Below the pieces are notes generated by a model. It had not been told where the DNA came from. It saw nothing but the letters and a program-made list of their open reading frames with translations, and ran no database searches. The translations under genes and the position numbers were made by a program. Positions 35,989 through 47,687 of a stretch of 64,000 nt of DNA are shown here, one piece after another. How positions within the stretch are numbered: the stretch's first letter is position 1; each line of letters starts with the position of its first letter. The stretch comes from Pseudisothecium myosuroides (taxonomy: Eukaryota; Streptophyta; Bryopsida; Hypnales; Lembophyllaceae): positions 1,674,001-1,738,000 of the forward strand of contig OX637295.1 of NCBI GenBank assembly GCA_951799445.1, written 5' to 3'.

Positions 35989-36921
35989 CCCCTAAAGGCC
36001 CAAGGCCTTTTTTTTTTCCAAAAAACACTGAAAACTGCCATTTCTATAGCCTATAGTAGAAAAAACTGAAAAATGTTTTTTTTGCACATCTAACCGTAGG
36101 ATCTTACACCTAACTAGTATGAGAATGTATAGAAAAAATTTCAGAATTTTTGATCGCACAGATTGCAAGATATATGCATTTAAAGTGAAAAAAACAAGTT
36201 TTTCAGCACATTGCGGGACTAGATTTTCTGACTTTGAACATTTTTAACTTAAAATTTTTGCACTACAGAGTTTTGAGCTTTAAATCTTTATAGTGGAGAA
36301 TTGAGTTGAGAGTCTAGGGGGAAAAAAACATTCAAAACAACTTATTTATCATTCTTAAAAAAATTGTTAAGTCAAAGTAGGTATGAGATAGAAGGAAAAT
36401 CTAAAATATTAATATATTTTAGATGGAATTAAAATACACTAATCCCAATGGTGAGATTGTTCTAGCAAGTAAGTTGAGCCATGAGAATTTTTTTTTTGAA
36501 AAATTGCAAACATAGCATTCAGAAATGAATCCTACAAGTTATTTTTTTCAAGAAGATGCTCTAACTGCCCAAAAAACAAGAATGTCCATAACTTTCTCAT
36601 AACAAATCCTAATGAAATGAATCATAGCTTTCCAGATAGACAAAAATATAATCTATAAGTAATAAAAAATTAAAAAATTAAAAATCAAATATTTGCCAAT
36701 TTTTTTTGCTGCCCGGGCTACCTGCCGTCCCCTGTTTTGAGCTTATTTGGTCATAACTGTTGTTCCTGGGCACTGATTGTGAAAAAAAATTATATTTCCA
36801 CAAAGCTAATCAGCTTTTCTACCTCCAAAAAAAATTTCAAAAAATCACAACAAAAATTCAGCCCGTAGGTACTTGCCCGAAATCCCATTTGTCCCTCGAA
36901 GGAACAATGGGCCTTTAGGGG
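35989..36921. mobile_element. 933-bp TTAA-flanked piggyBac-like MITE, copy 2
   Basis: The ends are CCCCTAAAGGCC and GGCCTTTAGGGG, flanked by TTAA at 35985-35988 and 36922-36925. It lies in the opposite orientation to the copy at 22905. Read in reverse, it shares CCCCTAAAGG, a GGTACCTACGGGCTGAA-like block, AGTTATGACCAAATAAGCTC and AAAACAGGGGACGG with that copy. The first ~200 bp look roughly 85-90% alike by eye. There is no long open frame, so it is non-autonomous. Confidence 0.85.
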
Positions 36922-36925
36922 TTAA

Positions 36926-38719
36926 GTAATACAATAACAAGACTATTGACCATCACATGTTGCTATAGACGTAGAAATACAAATGACACATATTATTAAA
37001 CTATAATATTTTTTTAAATCACTATATATATATTTAATTACATAGCATATCCAAACTCATTCAATACTTTTTTTTAAATCATGCATTTAGTACTAAATTA
37101 TAGAAAATTAATGTGTCTAATTTAAAATTCTCATCACTACTATATAAACTCAATTAATTCTCACTATTATATTTGTCATGTCACAAAAAGTTGCATACAA
37201 ATGTCATAAGGACCTACATAAGGAAGGTGATAAGAATGAAAATAGAACATTTAACTATTAAACTTCTTATTTAATGCCACTTACTCACAAAATACCATTT
37301 CCTCACAACATTATCAAAATCCATATTATCACGTAAAGTATGTAGTGCCATAGTTCAATAATATTAACTTGTTACACAAATTTGTAGTTTCCTTCCACAA
37401 TCATCTATAGTTGCATAACTTTTTGTCTCAAAATCTTGTCTAAAACTACTAGACCCTCATCAAACTTTCAAATTGCATTAAGTAAATCACCTCCATTGAA
37501 ATAAATCTTTGTTTAAGCCTAAGTCTTTAAGTATATATTGGTGCAAATGGATCTATCATTGGACAAAATGAGGCCCACACAATGACAAAATAAAGAAAAT
37601 GAACCTTCTTTGCATTTGAAGAGTTGTCATGTGTTGAAGAATTATTTTCTAACAAATAGGGTCTCCTTCTCTACAACTAACCTCCTACTTCTAAGTTTGA
37701 ATGGGTCCCTAAAATGCGTAAGTTTGATGTCTGTAAATAGTTTGGCCGTATGATCTCCAAATTTGAATTCATTTAAATTTTTTTTATTAACATATACTTA
37801 GAATGACCAAAAAGAAGAAAAAAAATGTTATGTTTTTTTCAAAATACAAAAAAGATAGCTAAGAGCCTAACTTACATCTACTGTAAAATTTAATTGGACA
37901 TTACATAGGGTGAAAAGAAACTTAAGAACAAAATACAGACCTGACATTTTTTCCATTAATAAACTAAGGTAGGAGGCTTTGAGGCTCAGAAATCGCACAT
38001 CTAAAGGTTGGTTCGCCTTTTTTATGTATTTCTTTGAATGAGAATATTTTTAGCTCATTTTTTAGACAAAGAGAAATAGATGAGGAATCTAACATAAGTG
38101 GTTTTGTATTTTTTCCAAGCATTTTTGAATTACTTAAGAATTTTCAAATGAGTTGGGTCGTAGGTCCCTATTTATGACCCTAGGTCTTCCATAAACCGTT
38201 CACTTGCAATTCTAAAGAAAGATGGGAAAAACAAAGAGAATGATTGGCTCTTGCAATTAAGAGTGTTGTTTTCCTTGATTCATTCAATGACTATAGAGGT
38301 CAATTTTAGAACCACCTCATGTCCATTTGACAACCATTTATAGGGGTGGATGTTGATGGATGTGAAAAAAGATTTCACAATGATTTTTTAAAATCTTTTA
38401 TTTTTGTAACACCTTTTAAATTATTAATTTTCAAAGTGTTGAAAATAATTATATGAAAAATTGACCTCTAAATTTTATGAATAGAAATTGAATATTTTAA
38501 GCATAATTTTTGGTAAGAATATATAGAGGTTGGATGAAGAAATATGTCACAATTAGGTATTGTTACCTTAACTTTGAAAGATCATGGTACTTTCACCAAA
38601 ATGATTTGCCAATTTTTTTGAAATTCCTAGAAAAATGGGTGCATTCTTTGCTCCTCCAATGCCTTTAAAAGGCATTTATTGGACACTTTTAGTCCTTGAT
38701 CCCCTTACTAGGTGAAACC
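36926..38719. other. AT-rich spacer, no supported gene
   Basis: No reading frame with recognisable content and no named repeat is seen. Confidence 0.5.
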
Positions 38720-40210
38720 TTAACCCCTCAAGGCCAAATGTCCATTGGATGAACAATTGAAAATCTAGGTAGGTTCCTATAAAGTCAATTTTGGTCGGAT
38801 GTTCATGAGATTTTGATACAAGGTGTGAACATATACCTCCTTGAAGGGAATATATTTTTTTTCCCAATTGGATGCCTAAATAAAAAATTATGTTGCCTTG
38901 AACTTTTTTGGTAGCCCAGGCAATTTGGGCATCTTTTGAAAAATTGTTCATCAATTTTTGAAATTTGGCAAGTATATTGCTTATAAAATATGGCATACAA
39001 TTGTAAAAAAAATCACTTTTGTCTTCAAATCACATTCTCAAAGGAACTACACTTTGTTGGCTACATTGAGGTGACTTCTAGAAAAAAAAAATTCTTTTAA
39101 CTTCAAGCCCTATTATTTTCTAGTCTATGAAGTCAAAGTTCTCAAAAAAAATTTCTCATACTCCAATTGTTTTTCTCTAATTTTTCACAATTTAGATTTC
39201 AAATAAAATTTTCTTCATTACACAAGAAATCATCAAAAATTGACTAGTATATTGCCAATTCACTTAACCTTCTTACATTGCAAGGTAATTTAAAGTAAGC
39301 TAGACTCTATATTTGCTTCTTAGATTTTTCATGAATGAAACTAAAATCATATACTTGGGAATGGTGAAAATACTCATTTTTTGTGTAGAGAAATTTTTTT
39401 ACTATAAGAGGGCTCGAAGTTTGCTAACCTTGTTTTCATCAATGGAAAAAAGGTTTTTTCTCACTTCAAACATGATAATCTTTAAATCCACATGGTCAAA
39501 TGGGCTAACATTTGTTCTACACATTTCTCTACTTGTTTGATACACTTTTTGCACAATTAAAATTCAAAGAAAAATTTAATTTTTTATTTTGGACAATGCA
39601 TCAAAAATTGGCAACTTGGGACTTTTCCTATTCTAAAACACCCTCCAGCTTTTTGAAATTAAAGGCCATAGCATTCAAAAAGTGGTCATGCTACAACTTC
39701 TAAAATGTTTATTTGGATATCCAATTTAAACTAAATAAATGAACCAATACTTTAAATTTTTACCAAAAGTTTTTGAAAAATCAAGATTTATAGGCCAAAC
39801 ATGAATTTTCACATATACGAAAAGATCTAAAAAAAACAAAAATCCTTATATAAATGCTAAATTTAGCTTAATAGTGTTTATTCTCTCCATGCTTCTAGGA
39901 TATAAAAAATAAAACAATGGCTTATTATGTTTTCACTCTATTCTTCATAGATAGTTGTATGTTCTTTTTGAAGACACTTCAAATTCATTGAATTTTTCTT
40001 GATATGTTGACAAATTTACACTTTTTGCTATAAAAGTTATAACAACAAGACATTTTGCATGAATCTCGTTGAGATTTTCACATTGATAGATAAAAACAGA
40101 TTTACACAATAAAAATATAAGATTAAAATCCAACTCTAAAATAAAAGGTTGAATTGAGCTCAAAAATGATGTTTGACTATACGACTATGGAAAAAGGACT
40201 TTACAGCTAA
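38720..40210. mobile_element. Decayed TTAA-type element, ~1.5 kb
   Basis: The left boundary is TTAA then CCCCTCAAGGCC (38720-38731). The right part (GATGTTTGACTATACGACTA... then GGACTTTAC) resembles the end near 50610-50660, GATGTTTGACTATCTTGCAA then TGGATCTAGTCCTTTAGGAG and TTAA. The left 150 bp are similar to 61866-62070 (shared GAACAATTG(A/G)AAAT.., AAGGTGTGAACA/AAGGTGTAGACA). It is an old copy of a larger member with no intact coding region. Confidence 0.45.
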
Positions 40211-40662
40211 AGTTAGAACTACTACGTACTTAGTGAGTGGCCAAGATTGATAGAGAATATATATTTTTTAAATGCTGGAATTTCTAATATTTTTTTAATT
40301 TAATTTTTTTGTATGGAAAAAAAATCTTTCTAATTTCAGAAATTGCTGGATCACAAATAGCAACTTTGATTGATTATTTGGTCGGGGAATGCCGACCCTG
40401 ACCACCAGGTATGGTATAATGAAGGGTCCTTAGATTTAACAGAACTGGATGAGAAAAGACCCAGATGAACGCACACATCCATGCCCCCCGTCCTTCACCG
40501 AGCAACACGAACGAATGCAATTTTCGGCCGAATTCAGTTTTCGTCGTTCGACGATACGTTCGTATTCCGTCGTCTCTCTCCTGGAGTCGGTCCCCTGGGC
40601 CATGCGAAGGATATGGCGCCCGCGAGCACCGCTCCATTCTTCTCGCATTCCAATTCATAGCG
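40211..40662 (+). promoter_or_regulatory. Presumed promoter/5' UTR of the PsbP-domain gene
   Basis: GC content rises sharply near 40440, with CT-rich stretches (TCCGTCGTCTCTCTCCTGG) preceding the ATG at 40663. No distinct TATA box is seen. Confidence 0.4.
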
Positions 40663-42495
40663 ATGGCGATTTGCACTCTGCAGTCGTCTTCAATCTCTTC
40701 ATTGTTCTCTTCTTCTCCTTCATTTCCAAGATGCGATGAAGCGGCGTGCGCACGCACAAGTTTTAAAGGCTTTTCATCGAGTGTAAATTCAGGTCATCGC
40801 ACAGGTTCTTGTAGGATTCTCCGGAGGTTTAGTACGCCACGGTCGAGTACGCAGAGAGATGGTGAATCTGTCGAATTATGTGTTGGAGAGAAAGAAAATG
40901 AGAGTACAGCGGATTGGCTATCGTCTGCATTCGGGAGTTCGAGGGCGACGAGCAGGAGAGAATGCTTATTAGCAATGGCGGTTGTTGGCGTGCTGGTTTC
41001 TCAAGAGAAGGCTCGTGCAGAAGGTTAGAGACTATGCATGTACTGAATCAGAGTGAGTTTTGGAAATTTGTTATTAGTGGATGGATTCGTATAGCAATTC
41101 TTGGGGATGCAGAGACCGAAGTTGTGAAGAAAATCGTGGAGAAGGATAGAAGCTGTATGTGTTTGTAATGAATCAGAGTGAGTTTGAATTTTTGAATTCG
41201 AGGTGGATTCTTATGGTAATTCTTGTTAATGCAGAGACAGCAGTTGTGGATGTGGCGCCGAAGACGGAAGTTGTGGACGCACCGAGCTTGGAGCTCTATG
41301 TCGACGAGAAGGAAGGGTTCAAACTATTGCGACCGGCGCTTTGGAACAAGGTAATGGAATGGCTGCTTCCTCTTAGGCGGTCACGTAGACACCGTTAGTA
41401 CAAATGTGTTCGTTTGCAGCAGAATGTGCCGAATTTGTGCGAAATTTTATTGGTACATTTTTGGCCATGGCTCTTCGTTATCTTCCTAGCACTAATCTCC
41501 TCTTCTTCTGCTGCCTGATAGTTCATTAATGACTGCTCCTGCTTGTGAATGGTCATGCCATGAGAAGTAAACATTCGATACTGACATTCGCCTGGGACTC
41601 AGTTGCAATCATTCATCACTCAGTAGTTAATGCCTTTGGCTGTGAACTACTCAATCACGAATGCCATTTCTCAATCAAACTGGATTTGTAGGTGGAAAAA
41701 GCAGGAGCAACAGTTCTATTCGAAGATCCAGCTAAACGTGGGAACACCATTGGGGTGGTAGTAAATCCAGTGCGAATCTCTTCACTCAAAGATTTTGGTA
41801 CTCCCGATGTTGTTGCAGAGAAACTTATTGCCGCTGAGCGTAAGAAGGTGAAGTTTAACCACAATTCTATGTGGGAATTGCTATGCAGTACTGGATCTTG
41901 GTCGTTGTTTTTTGATACAATAGTGTCATGCTTAAATCAACGCTGTTTCTGATTTGTGATTGAACCAACAAAAATAGCAAAACTTGCCATACACTCATTC
42001 ACAGCATTATTCATTAGATTCACTCCTATTCTTTCACTGAAATCAAGGTCGGTATTCCTACTTTGAATGAATCGAAGGATAACTGTAATGATGAGATGTT
42101 TCTATAATCAAGTGGTTTGGAGGATCAAGTGCTACAAATTTTGCATAAGAAGACTGTATTTTTGCAGTTGTAATGCATTGTGTCTAACCTTCTACTCGAA
42201 TTTTCTAATTCGATAACACGAATGTTTTTTTCCGGTTGCGCAGCCGAGTACAAATGATGCACAGCTCGTGCGAGTTCAGGAGCGGCAAGCGAATGGGGAG
42301 ATACCTTTATATTGCTTAGAGTACACCTTAGATAGCTCCAGGGGGCAGAAGAGAATACTCTCTGCAGTCACGGTGGCATCCAAAAAGCTCTACATTCTCA
42401 ACATTACCTATGTGGACAGCGCAGCTACACCAGCCCCTCCAGCAATGACGGAGGCTTTCACGCAAGTTTTGAACTCCTTTGATTTGGTAGCCTAG
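40663..42495 (+). CDS. PsbP-domain protein of the thylakoid lumen (PPD family, PPD2-like)
   Basis: Four exons: 40663-41023, 41235-41350, 41692-41847, 42244-42495; 294 aa, phases consistent. PsbP-domain proteins are nuclear-encoded lumen relatives of the photosystem II extrinsic subunit PsbP. The Ser/Arg-rich start (MAICTLQSSSISSLFSSSPS) is a chloroplast transit peptide. A twin-arginine lumen signal follows: RR at 98-99, a hydrophobic stretch (CLLAMAVVGVLV) and an ARA cleavage site near 117-119, so Tat import is predicted. The mature part has the PsbP fold pattern: EGFKLLRPALWNKVEKAGAT, NTIGVVVNPVRISSLKDFGT, AEKLIAAERKK, YCLEYTLDS and KLYILNITY. I assign it nearest to PPD2 from memory, with moderate confidence. 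Intron 1 contains a duplicated intron-exon junction. The downstream acceptor (AG at 41233-41234) is used because including the upstream copy creates a stop. Confidence 0.9.
41043..41263. repeat. Tandem duplication of the intron 1/exon 2 junction in the PsbP-domain gene
   Basis: Copy 1 (41043-41133) and copy 2 (41166-41263) share TGAATCAGAGTGAGTTT, GGATTC.TA(T)..AATTCTTG and ATGCAGAGAC...GTTGTG. Each therefore has an acceptor AG followed by matching exon sequence. Copy 1 could form a 42-nt exon (41113-41154, donor GTATGT). Confidence 0.8.
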
Positions 42496-43227
42496 AATTT
42501 ATTGTGTAAAATCATTGCAAATATGATTTCTTCTGCGTATTCTTCCATTAGGTTTGACGCTCCTTCAGTTTGCAGATTTTAACCCCAAAACGCTGGGACC
42601 TGTAACTGTAGCCATCATTTTTTCTATATGAAGCCAAATGCTACGAAGAGTCATAATTTCTACAAAACATGTTAATGCCAACAGTAGGGAGTGGTCAGAC
42701 TTCAAGATTCCTGCTTCGCTATTCGTATTTTCGCTAGCAAATTGGACACAGCTCGATTGTTTTTCCTCCAAGGTGACAGCCTTGTGTAGAGTTTTGGAAC
42801 TTGATTCTGAAGTGGCCTTCTTCTGTGGACCAGCTGCGACACCAATCTGAAGTCGGCCTTACACTGTTTATCTACAACTTCATGTGCACTTATTGGAGCT
42901 GGAAATGATACAAATAAGAGTTCATTTTGACGTGCCAAGCATGTCAGTTCCCAGCACACCCTATGGAACATGGTAATCAAAGGACAAAAAGCACCAACGC
43001 TTGAGATTACAGACGAGAACCTCAACGACATGGTGTCCAATTGGTGAGGATATGTTTCAAAATTTTCTATAAGTCTGTTGCTATGGGTCCCAAGTGATGG
43101 CTACCTCTAGGCTAGGTCCATGTAAAAACATAAGATTTTTTGGGTGCTATATTTTACAATAAGTGCTACCACCACTTTGGTGTCAGGCACATTCTCAGCG
43201 AGCTGAATATTCAATCATATTAAAGAG
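42496..43227. other. Convergent 3' flanks of the PsbP-domain and EamA genes
   Basis: The two genes converge here, so this interval holds both 3' UTRs. A lone TTAA-CCCC-type end sits at 42575. The open frames at 42638-43040 have no recognisable domain. Confidence 0.5.
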
Positions 43228-43276
43228 AGGTTCATCAAATTTGCATTTCAGTTTAAGCTGTAAATTTGATGAACCT
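43228..43276. repeat. Inverted repeat overlapping the EamA stop codon
   Basis: AGGTTCATCAAATTTGCA at 43228-43245 pairs with TGTAAATTTGATGAACCT at 43259-43276 (17 of 18 bases), loop 13 nt. On the minus strand the hairpin begins at the stop codon (43277-43275) and continues into the 3' UTR. Confidence 0.8.
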
Positions 43277-45448
43277 ACGCTAAAAGAATAAGAATCATTC
43301 CTCCCACCATCAAAAATACATATGGCAACCTCTTGCAGATACGTTCCTGCGTCAAAGAAAACAGGTGAGACAGCTGAAGAGATGAGTATTGGACTTCAAC
43401 AAACAAATAAATTACAGCTCTAAGCACACCAGAAGTTGATCAACTTGCCTTGAATAAAAGGTGACCCACGATTACTGATAACAAAACGTTACTGCGTTTT
43501 GCCTGGATGGAAAACAAAGATCTGTTATTTCATGACCAAAAATTGAGTGCATAACAAATCATAACTAATAACCCCGTAAGCACAGTAATTAACGTAATGC
43601 AACATGTCTAATACTTTGGAAATTGTTTCAGCAAAAAGATTGCCAAAGAGCATTGAATACTTCGCAATGAATGAGCTCGAAGAACGCATTGCCAGGACGA
43701 AAAACGTACAGCGATGGAGTAGGCAACCAGAAGAGTCTCTAGACTTTTTAAGTAACATAAGATTGCTCCGCACTCAAAAATGGAAATTCCTGCCATGAGC
43801 GGGAAGTGCCGAAATAAATGCTTGAAGGAAGATGGGCTGTTTCCCCACCCAAACAGTTCACAAGAGCCCAACAGTTAATTGCAATTTTGCTGAAAAAAAC
43901 CCGCTATAAGCTACACCACTGCCTAGTTAACTAACTGGTGCATTGACTCATGTACATTCTGACGTTCTAGTAGATGGTACACATAAAACCATCTTCCGAA
44001 GTATGGATTGAGATTACTGGAGCTGAACAAGCATTGACTTACCTTGTGAAAGCCAGGTACAAGACAACTGGTATGGCCATAAGAATGCGTTGAAGAGCCG
44101 CAAAAATAATGAATGAAGGAGCCATGTGAGCTCCTAGTTTGTCAAAACTGCACAAATTCCCCACAGTAAATGAGATTGGATCCTCATCCAGATTTGAAGG
44201 TTAATAGAGAAAATTTGTTATTCGAATAACTTCTATTCATTTCGCAAAAATGTCATCAGTACTTATTCGCGCCTCCAGCGTAGAAATATCATGCAGTAGA
44301 GAATGCCAAATACCGCAAATACGAAAGGAGAGAGAGATGAGAAGACTTTGGGTAAACGCACCTGTTGCTAAGGCTGAGCAAAGCAGCGACTCCAAGCATA
44401 AGTAGACTGCCTTGCTCTTTTCTCAAAGCTAAAATGGGGTCTAACAAGGGACCCCTGAATATCCTGCAAACTCCAAACATGTAGCTCGCGTCATATAGGA
44501 GCTCTCTGTTGACAACATGCGTCGTAGAAATCAAGAAGATGTTTCGAGTGCCACTACATAATTTCATCTCACGGACAGACGACAGAACATTCCACAACAT
44601 TGCACAACATTCCAAATACATGGGAAAGCAGCTTACCAGTCCTTCAAGGCTGTCCATGGCACAGCTTTCCATGACAAGACTTTTCTCGAGCTTCTCATGC
44701 GAGCAAGAACAGTCACATCCTTCGTCAGGTTTTCATTTTCGTTCACAGAGATAAGCACGTCCTGGTCATTCTCAGTGTCTCCCTTGCTCTCAGTCCTAGA
44801 GCTTCTCATGCGAGCAGGAACAGTCACATCCTTCGTCCGGTTTTCGTTTTCGTTCACAGAGATAAGCACGTCCTGGTCATTCTCAGTGTCTCCCTTGCTC
44901 TCAGTCCTTAACCCCGGAACAGCTAAATTCGGTAGCACTGAGACTAGGAAACTCTCGGACGGGTGAACTGCCTTTGGCCCTTTCGATTTTTTGCTTTCGG
45001 AATCACCAGACTGGTCAACAGCTAGCAAGTAGCCTCCCAAAGTGACAATGGCCACTCCCAATAAACCTTGCGAACTCGGTGACTCGCGCATAACTACATA
45101 GCTAGTAAACACCAAAAGAACAGGAGTGAATGCTAAGTACGGCACAGTCACCGAAAGGGGAGATATCTGTAAGGCCCGCTGATACATGTAACCTACTACC
45201 ACCTTAATACACGCACTCCCAATCAGCACTTCTAGGAACATGTTGACATCAGCTAACTGCGAAATGGTGCTCAAATCGAACATGCCAGTCCCAAACATAA
45301 CAGCTGAAAGAAACACTGCATCAAGAAGACCCACTATTCCAACCAATTCCGTTGAAGTGAACTTCTGGGCTGCCATTTTCCGGCTGGCGTCGATACAGCT
45401 GTGTCCTACTGCAGCCATGGCAGCATAAGCAAAACCCTCCGACTTCAT
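43275..45448 (-). CDS. EamA/DMT-family membrane transporter
   Basis: Minus-strand exons 45448-44637, 44463-44362, 44147-44043, 43836-43710, 43659-43615, 43346-43275; 420 aa. EamA proteins have two five-helix halves and move small metabolites across membranes; the substrate is unknown. Half 1 shows hydrophobic helices and GYMYQRALQISPLSVTVPYL then AFTPVLLVFTSYVVMRESPS, typical of the fold. A long polar loop (about 145-270) holds two 37-residue copies (181-217, 218-254). Half 2 includes MLGVAALLSLSNSFDKLGAH, a helix (FAALQRILMAIPVVLYLAFT), the ECGAILCYLKSLETLLVAYS region, SMLFGNLFAE and a final helix PYVFLMVGGMILILLA. The junction of the fourth and fifth exons needs an unusually short 50-nt intron and drops the usual KRSSS motif. 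That motif is visible in the skipped bases in another frame, so this copy may carry a frame lesion. Whether the transporter works is open. Confidence 0.8.
44688..44908. repeat. In-frame 111-bp tandem duplication in the EamA loop
   Basis: Copies at 44688-44798 and 44799-44908 differ at only a few bases. Each encodes RTESKGDTENDQDVLISVNE then NEN(R/L)TKDVTV(P/L)ARMRSS. The exact 37-codon period keeps the frame. Confidence 0.95.
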
Positions 45449-47060
45449 CCTTTTTGTAATGAAGAAAATCAGCGGTTAAACTTGATTGCTATTGTTTTGA
45501 GAATGTTCGAACATATTTGGTCTCTCGGATGGCTTGTCCCTGCCTAATCGATGTCAAATGATGATTAAGCAAAATTCAGATATTCGCCTATCTCAAATTT
45601 CAGAAAAAAATTCTAAGTAAATACCCTGCGTCTCGATGAAAATCTACGCATGTTCTTGCTATCTGGGAATCCCCTCCAGTCGTAGAAAACATCTGACGAA
45701 CCCACATGCAGGTCCTTTCCGTTTAATCAGTCTAGTTTTTAAAGCATCGCATCCTTTATCACAATGATCACAATTATGCAATAATTTTGGTCACATTGAT
45801 TTCATGCTGTGCAATCCATAAAGATCAACGACTAAGAAAGAATCGAGCGTCTGTTACGTCGCCACCACGCCCAAAGTGCTAGGTTTCAAGTATTCCACCA
45901 ATTTCAAAAATTAGCACTTCAGTTCCTTCAACCTGGCGCCTTGACTATGATAATTCTCAAGGGAAAAGCTCTGCAATCCTTCCTGATATCAACCGTAGCG
46001 TCTGAGTTCAAAATATACAAATTAACAATATTCTCGCAATGATAGCTGGCAATCAACACGCTTCCCTTGCACCTCTGGAACCAGGAGTCTGTTTTCACAA
46101 ATAAAAAGCTAAGTTTTACAAATGAAACCAATTCATACAAACTGGCACAGAACAAGGTATAGCGAATCAAGCCGAACAAGCACAGCACAGACACTTGCCT
46201 CGGTAGAGATATATCGATCAATCCTCAGCGAATAGAGCGTTCAGGCGGGCTCAATATAACAGCGATAAAGCGAGAGAACAGGATTCATATTACGAAGCCT
46301 ATATATTCAAAATCGGCATTCACTCATAAAACTTCGTTATAAAATCTGTCATAAGCCTCGATGCTCAACAATAAAGAAGTGGGTTCCTTCGAATCATATT
46401 AAGTCTCACAAACTAGAACTCTGCGTAATATACCGAATCAAGCTTCCGCAAGCCACACAGACACATGCCTCCGTAGAGATAAATCCATCCATCAATCCTC
46501 AACGAATAGAGCTTTAAGGCGGGCCGAGAGAGATGATTCATATTGCACAGCCTAAACATTCAATATATATCCGTCTTCCCTCATAGAACATTGACCGTCT
46601 CATAAAATCGGTAATTCACCAGATCCGTCATAGTTAAAACGCACCTCTCCTCTCCATCAGGTAATCAGGTTAAATGAAAAAAAAATCATATGCACGGAAA
46701 TTCATCGAAAATCATCAAAATTCACCTCTCTTCTCAATCAGATGATCAGGTAAAATGATAAAAATCACATGCACGGGGACCCATCGAGGTCAAACGGAAA
46801 TCATCAAAATTCACCTCTTCTCTCAATCAGGTGTTCAGTAAAAATTTAAAAATCGCATGCACGGAGACCCATGGATCGAGGTCAAAGGAAAAAATCCCCA
46901 AAATTCACAACGAAAACCTGACGATCACTCGATCAATCCCGAAATTACAAACAATCGCTAACAAAAAAAAACACTGGCCAAGATCCAATCGAATTGCAAC
47001 GCTTGCAATGAATGAATTTCCAACGGCAACGGAAGTAAGTAACTTAACGCAAGCCACGCG
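45449..47060 (-). other. Probable 5' UTR intron of the EamA gene, with tandem repeats
   Basis: No coding sequence is supported. On the minus strand the EamA ATG is preceded by TTTTCTTCATTACAAAAAG then G, a plausible acceptor. A donor GACAGACAG-GTACCC lies near 47077. A ~75-bp repeat (AAAATTCACCTCT, AATCAG.TG.TCAG, GCATGCACGG.GACCCAT) occurs about three times at 46690-46890. A segment near 46200-46255 (ATCAATCCTCAGCGAATAGA) recurs near 46490-46535. Confidence 0.4.
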
Positions 47061-47400
47061 GAAGGGCTGGGGTACCTGTCTGTCACCAACGTAAACCCTT
47101 TCCAACCGATTCATCGACCACGCCCTCGGGATGCCTGCTCTCGGGATGCACTCGGGATGCACACTCTGTTTCTCTGTTTCTCTGTTTCTGAGCGCAATTG
47201 CGTAAGAGCGGGATCGCTGGAAAGCTCTCGGCGTGACGGAAGGTGACGATGGCTGAGACGCGGGGGCGGCAATTGAAGAAAGCCTTGAGCAGCCACGACG
47301 CGCAAAGTCTGCACGTTTTGGACATCCCGTTGGCGGTCACGACCTCCAGTCAGGCCACTCCCGGCCTGCGCTTGGGTCCCTCCAACTGTAAACCTAATTT
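47061..47400 (-). promoter_or_regulatory. GC-rich presumed first non-coding exon/promoter of the EamA gene
   Basis: An isolated GC-rich block upstream of the EamA gene. It contains GCATCCCGAG repeated three times and TCTGTTTC repeated three times. Open frames exist on the minus strand, but none has a recognisable domain. A 5' UTR exon ending at a GT donor near 47078 is the simplest reading. A separate small gene is possible. Confidence 0.4.
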
Positions 47401-47434
47401 GGGGAACGGTTAACACAAACTAAATATGAAATCA

Positions 47435-47667
47435 GTGAAATTAGGTTGCCCCGGTCACTAATTTCTCGACATTCTACACTATATAAATATTTATTGTTTC
47501 TCTACAAGAATGCACTACTTTTGAATTAAGTATTGTTGTAATTGGGACTCATGAACCTCCATGTGTACAAACAGAAATATTTGTAGAAATATTTATTGAC
47601 TTTTATAGCTTGTACGGAATTTTTTTTGAAGTAAGGCAACCTAATTGTCAAGGCAACCTAATTTCAC
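47435..47667. mobile_element. TIR element A (233 bp)
   Basis: It is bounded by GTGAAATTAGGTTGCC and GGCAACCTAATTTCAC, a perfect 16-bp inverted repeat. The interior shares ACATTCTACACTATATAAAT and AAGTATTGTTGTAA.TGGGAC with the longer element next to it. Non-coding. Confidence 0.8.
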
Positions 47668-47687
47668 TATTTTTTGTACACAAAATC

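Noticed and set aside
42575..43040. Additional gene between the PsbP-domain and EamA genes
   Set aside because: Only short frames with no domains in a convergent 3' UTR interval.
47083..47416. Overlapping open frames in the GC-rich block upstream of the EamA gene
   Set aside because: Two frames of similar length occupy the same DNA and neither shows a domain or a plausible partner exon. A 5' UTR exon explains the composition better.
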